Of a stretch of 64,000 nt of DNA, positions 63,701 through 64,000 are shown in pieces (positions within the stretch are counted from its first letter, which is position 1; each line of letters starts with the position of its first letter). The translations under genes were made by a program, and so were the position numbers. The notes beneath the pieces were generated by a model that was given only the letters and a program-made list of their open reading frames with translations, was not told where the DNA came from and made no database searches. Source of the stretch: UBA4465 sp002292365 (GTDB lineage: Bacteria > Bacteroidota > Bacteroidia > Cytophagales > Cyclobacteriaceae); assembly GCA_943788615.1 (NCBI GenBank), contig CALSQY010000004.1, positions 310,001 through 374,000 of the forward strand, read 5' to 3'.

Positions 63701-64000
63701 ATTCGGATCTTCTCCCGTCATAAAGACATCCAAAGCACCATCACCATTCACATCAGCCCAATCAAAATCTCCTTTAGTCATCCATTCGAAGTCGAAAATT
63801 TTATTGAAACTGCCCGCATTATTACCTAGCAAGCCTAACTCCCATTGCCTATCAGGATTCTTTCCAAATATGGCTAAGTCAAAATCTCCATCTCCATCAA
63901 AATCTGAGAACTTCAATGAAGCATCTTCTCCTGCCGGTAATTTATTATCTACAATTCCTCCTAAGTTGAGCTCTTTCCAAGCGTACTTCATCTCAAACTC
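60758..64000 (-). CDS. Large secreted FG-GAP/VCBS repeat protein with T9SS sorting domain, N-terminus outside window
   Basis: The frame is open to the right edge (residues EFE precede the first Met), so the start lies beyond 64000. Counting from the Met at 63991, calcium-type repeats (DFDGDGDFD, DVNGDGALDV) flank a separate domain at about 143-325 with WRVLPFEGSLSVGPNPF and GVGAYIGVPKAYNGGE. More FG-GAP repeats run to about 640, then an FN3-like unit (DPGTYYWAVQAIDPS), cadherin-like repeats, and a type A T9SS sorting domain at the end (AYPNPTAGEIEVEI...GIYLMTVKD). It should be exported to or through the outer membrane. Polymer or surface binding is likely; no enzymatic motif is seen. Confidence 0.88.
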   Translation of the reverse strand, partial: EFEMKYAWKELNLGGIVDNKLPAGEDASLKFSDFDGDGDFDLAIFGKNPDRQWELGLLGNNAGSFNKIFDFEWMTKGDFDWADVNGDGALDVFMTGEDPNDETRTIANLYLNYSDQVENLGGDDGFDDEDNGFDEDWEPFAWTTDMLVGNWRVLPFEGSLSVGPNPFESREDPVGEWWSLGQDGNMRECYTDDLLTFGADGSFSIDFQNFTWIENWQTGDSTSYCGNPGDENVIGINPNGQFTYQVSLPSEDGLNGVTDAQLTLFGVGAYIGVPKAYNGGEIADPQGNINIDPNSIMQRTYTYRLFDENTMMVSMDIGGGYWTTILGRDGVEGTAGGRLALANDFSGNVNFGQSGIQFKPLVNAKAKFIDFDNDGLPELIYAGSTSSTSAGVAAVYVYYFDNMNGNLQAYELQLENEFPVLTGSSIAFGDVDNDQDYDLILAGSSPAFGRVTDVYLNEGINVNGQLIMKKDEANAGGITGVTNGTLDLVDFDNDGDLDLVVSGDSFDGDVLQLYRNDQGVYTSISETLSGLAAMKNGRTSWGDFDGDGNADMLYSGEVLGKGEFTGLALYDQVTATYKEDDFDLSQFTNAAVAFGDYDGDDDLDMALTGVNKNYDESDPGSNKYISKLYVNVRNESALLDSAADDTASGRMATVGKFKVNKPPTPPKTSSVKKVDNAPAMYSFRRPSDGGDNPLARIQEERQMMEFNWEPSEDDNTASAGLTYALRIGTASGKSDIFDAQANADGSRKSSGKGNTEHNTSWTVALDPGTYYWAVQAIDPSYASSVFSDEETFTLLPGGGVEVNQAPVLQDDEFEIRDIVENGFEVGNVMGTDPNGDDITFAIVAGNIDQPFYIDPSTGQIVVINNESFDAETRDEYSLQVTGSDELLSDTATVMIKLEKNEAPIGESGSETISEALENGAIVAQLAVSDANDDEILFEIISGDDNGAFMIENGNLIIANSGGLVGNTTVELLIKLSDPYGAESDITFSIVIEEEALGFNEVLRAVKAYPNPTAGEIEVEIASGSQLEIVVSDLSGRIVQTKQVKRTGATIDIADEVAGIYLMTVKDLDSNEVRTFRIVKF

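Overview
The window looks like a piece of a free-living, probably marine, member of the Bacteroidota (Cytophagales/Flavobacteriia grade). Signs are the low GC content, a C-terminal type IX secretion (T9SS) sorting domain at 60758, Bacteroidota-typical families (DUF4296, DUF1573, DUF3078, DUF3822, DUF6495, DUF4918, TIGR02757), two promoter elements matching the Bacteroidota -7 box TAnnTTTG (7877, 40287), and the gene neighbourhood DUF3822-coaD-NUDIX-pyrE. All family names come from recognising the translated sequences; no database search was run.

Layout. 1-6.9 kb (minus): SnoaL-like fragment, Crp/Fnr regulator, DoxX, then a tight five-gene run DUF4956 - HlyD adaptor - TolC-like protein - YfcC carrier - M20 deacylase. 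7.2-15.3 kb: DUF1080 protein, trhO, a zinc-ribbon membrane protein, then glucose-6-phosphate metabolism (ppgK, gnd, and the operon zwf-pgl-gntK). 15.4-23.8 kb: a decayed pseudogene, desaturase, ECF sigma factor, rluE-like, DUF4918, UPF0173, S10 peptidase, ArsC-like protein, a frameshifted sugar epimerase and a VOC protein. 23.9-28.7 kb (minus): operon GPH transporter - GH1 beta-glucosidase - YihX-like HAD phosphatase - site-2 protease. 28.9-30.7 kb: membrane-anchored MutS-like ATPase. 30.9-31.3 kb: a DUF3078 relic. 31.4-39.7 kb (minus): a beta-1,3-glucan oligosaccharide locus with two GH17 enzymes lacking signal peptides, a 1153-residue GH149/GH94-type phosphorylase, a clan GH-A lipoprotein and a second GPH transporter. 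40-49.6 kb: initiator tRNA, era, der, SprT-like, murQ plus its sugar kinase, a secreted protein, mutS2 and DUF4296. 49.6-52.4 kb: a reduced Bat-type operon (DUF58, membrane protein, VWA). 52.5-60.8 kb: mixed housekeeping genes, including frameshifted DUF3822 and coaD. 60.8-64 kb: a large secreted T9SS protein running off the window.

How the genes may work together (inference): imported beta-1,3-gluco-oligosaccharides would be cut in the cytoplasm by GH17 and GH1 enzymes and phosphorolysed by the GH149-like enzyme. The glucose would be phosphorylated with polyphosphate by PpgK and fed to Zwf, Pgl and Gnd; the glucose 1-phosphate would need a phosphoglucomutase not seen here, or could be dephosphorylated by the YihX-like enzyme. 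No SusC/SusD pair or PUL regulator is present, so the outer-membrane step lies elsewhere.

Four genes (epimerase, second GH17, DUF3822, coaD) are each split by one inserted or deleted base. Because CoaD is essential and has no second copy here, uncorrected sequence errors are the simplest explanation for most of these. The relics at 15.4 and 30.9 kb carry several lesions each and look like true pseudogenes.
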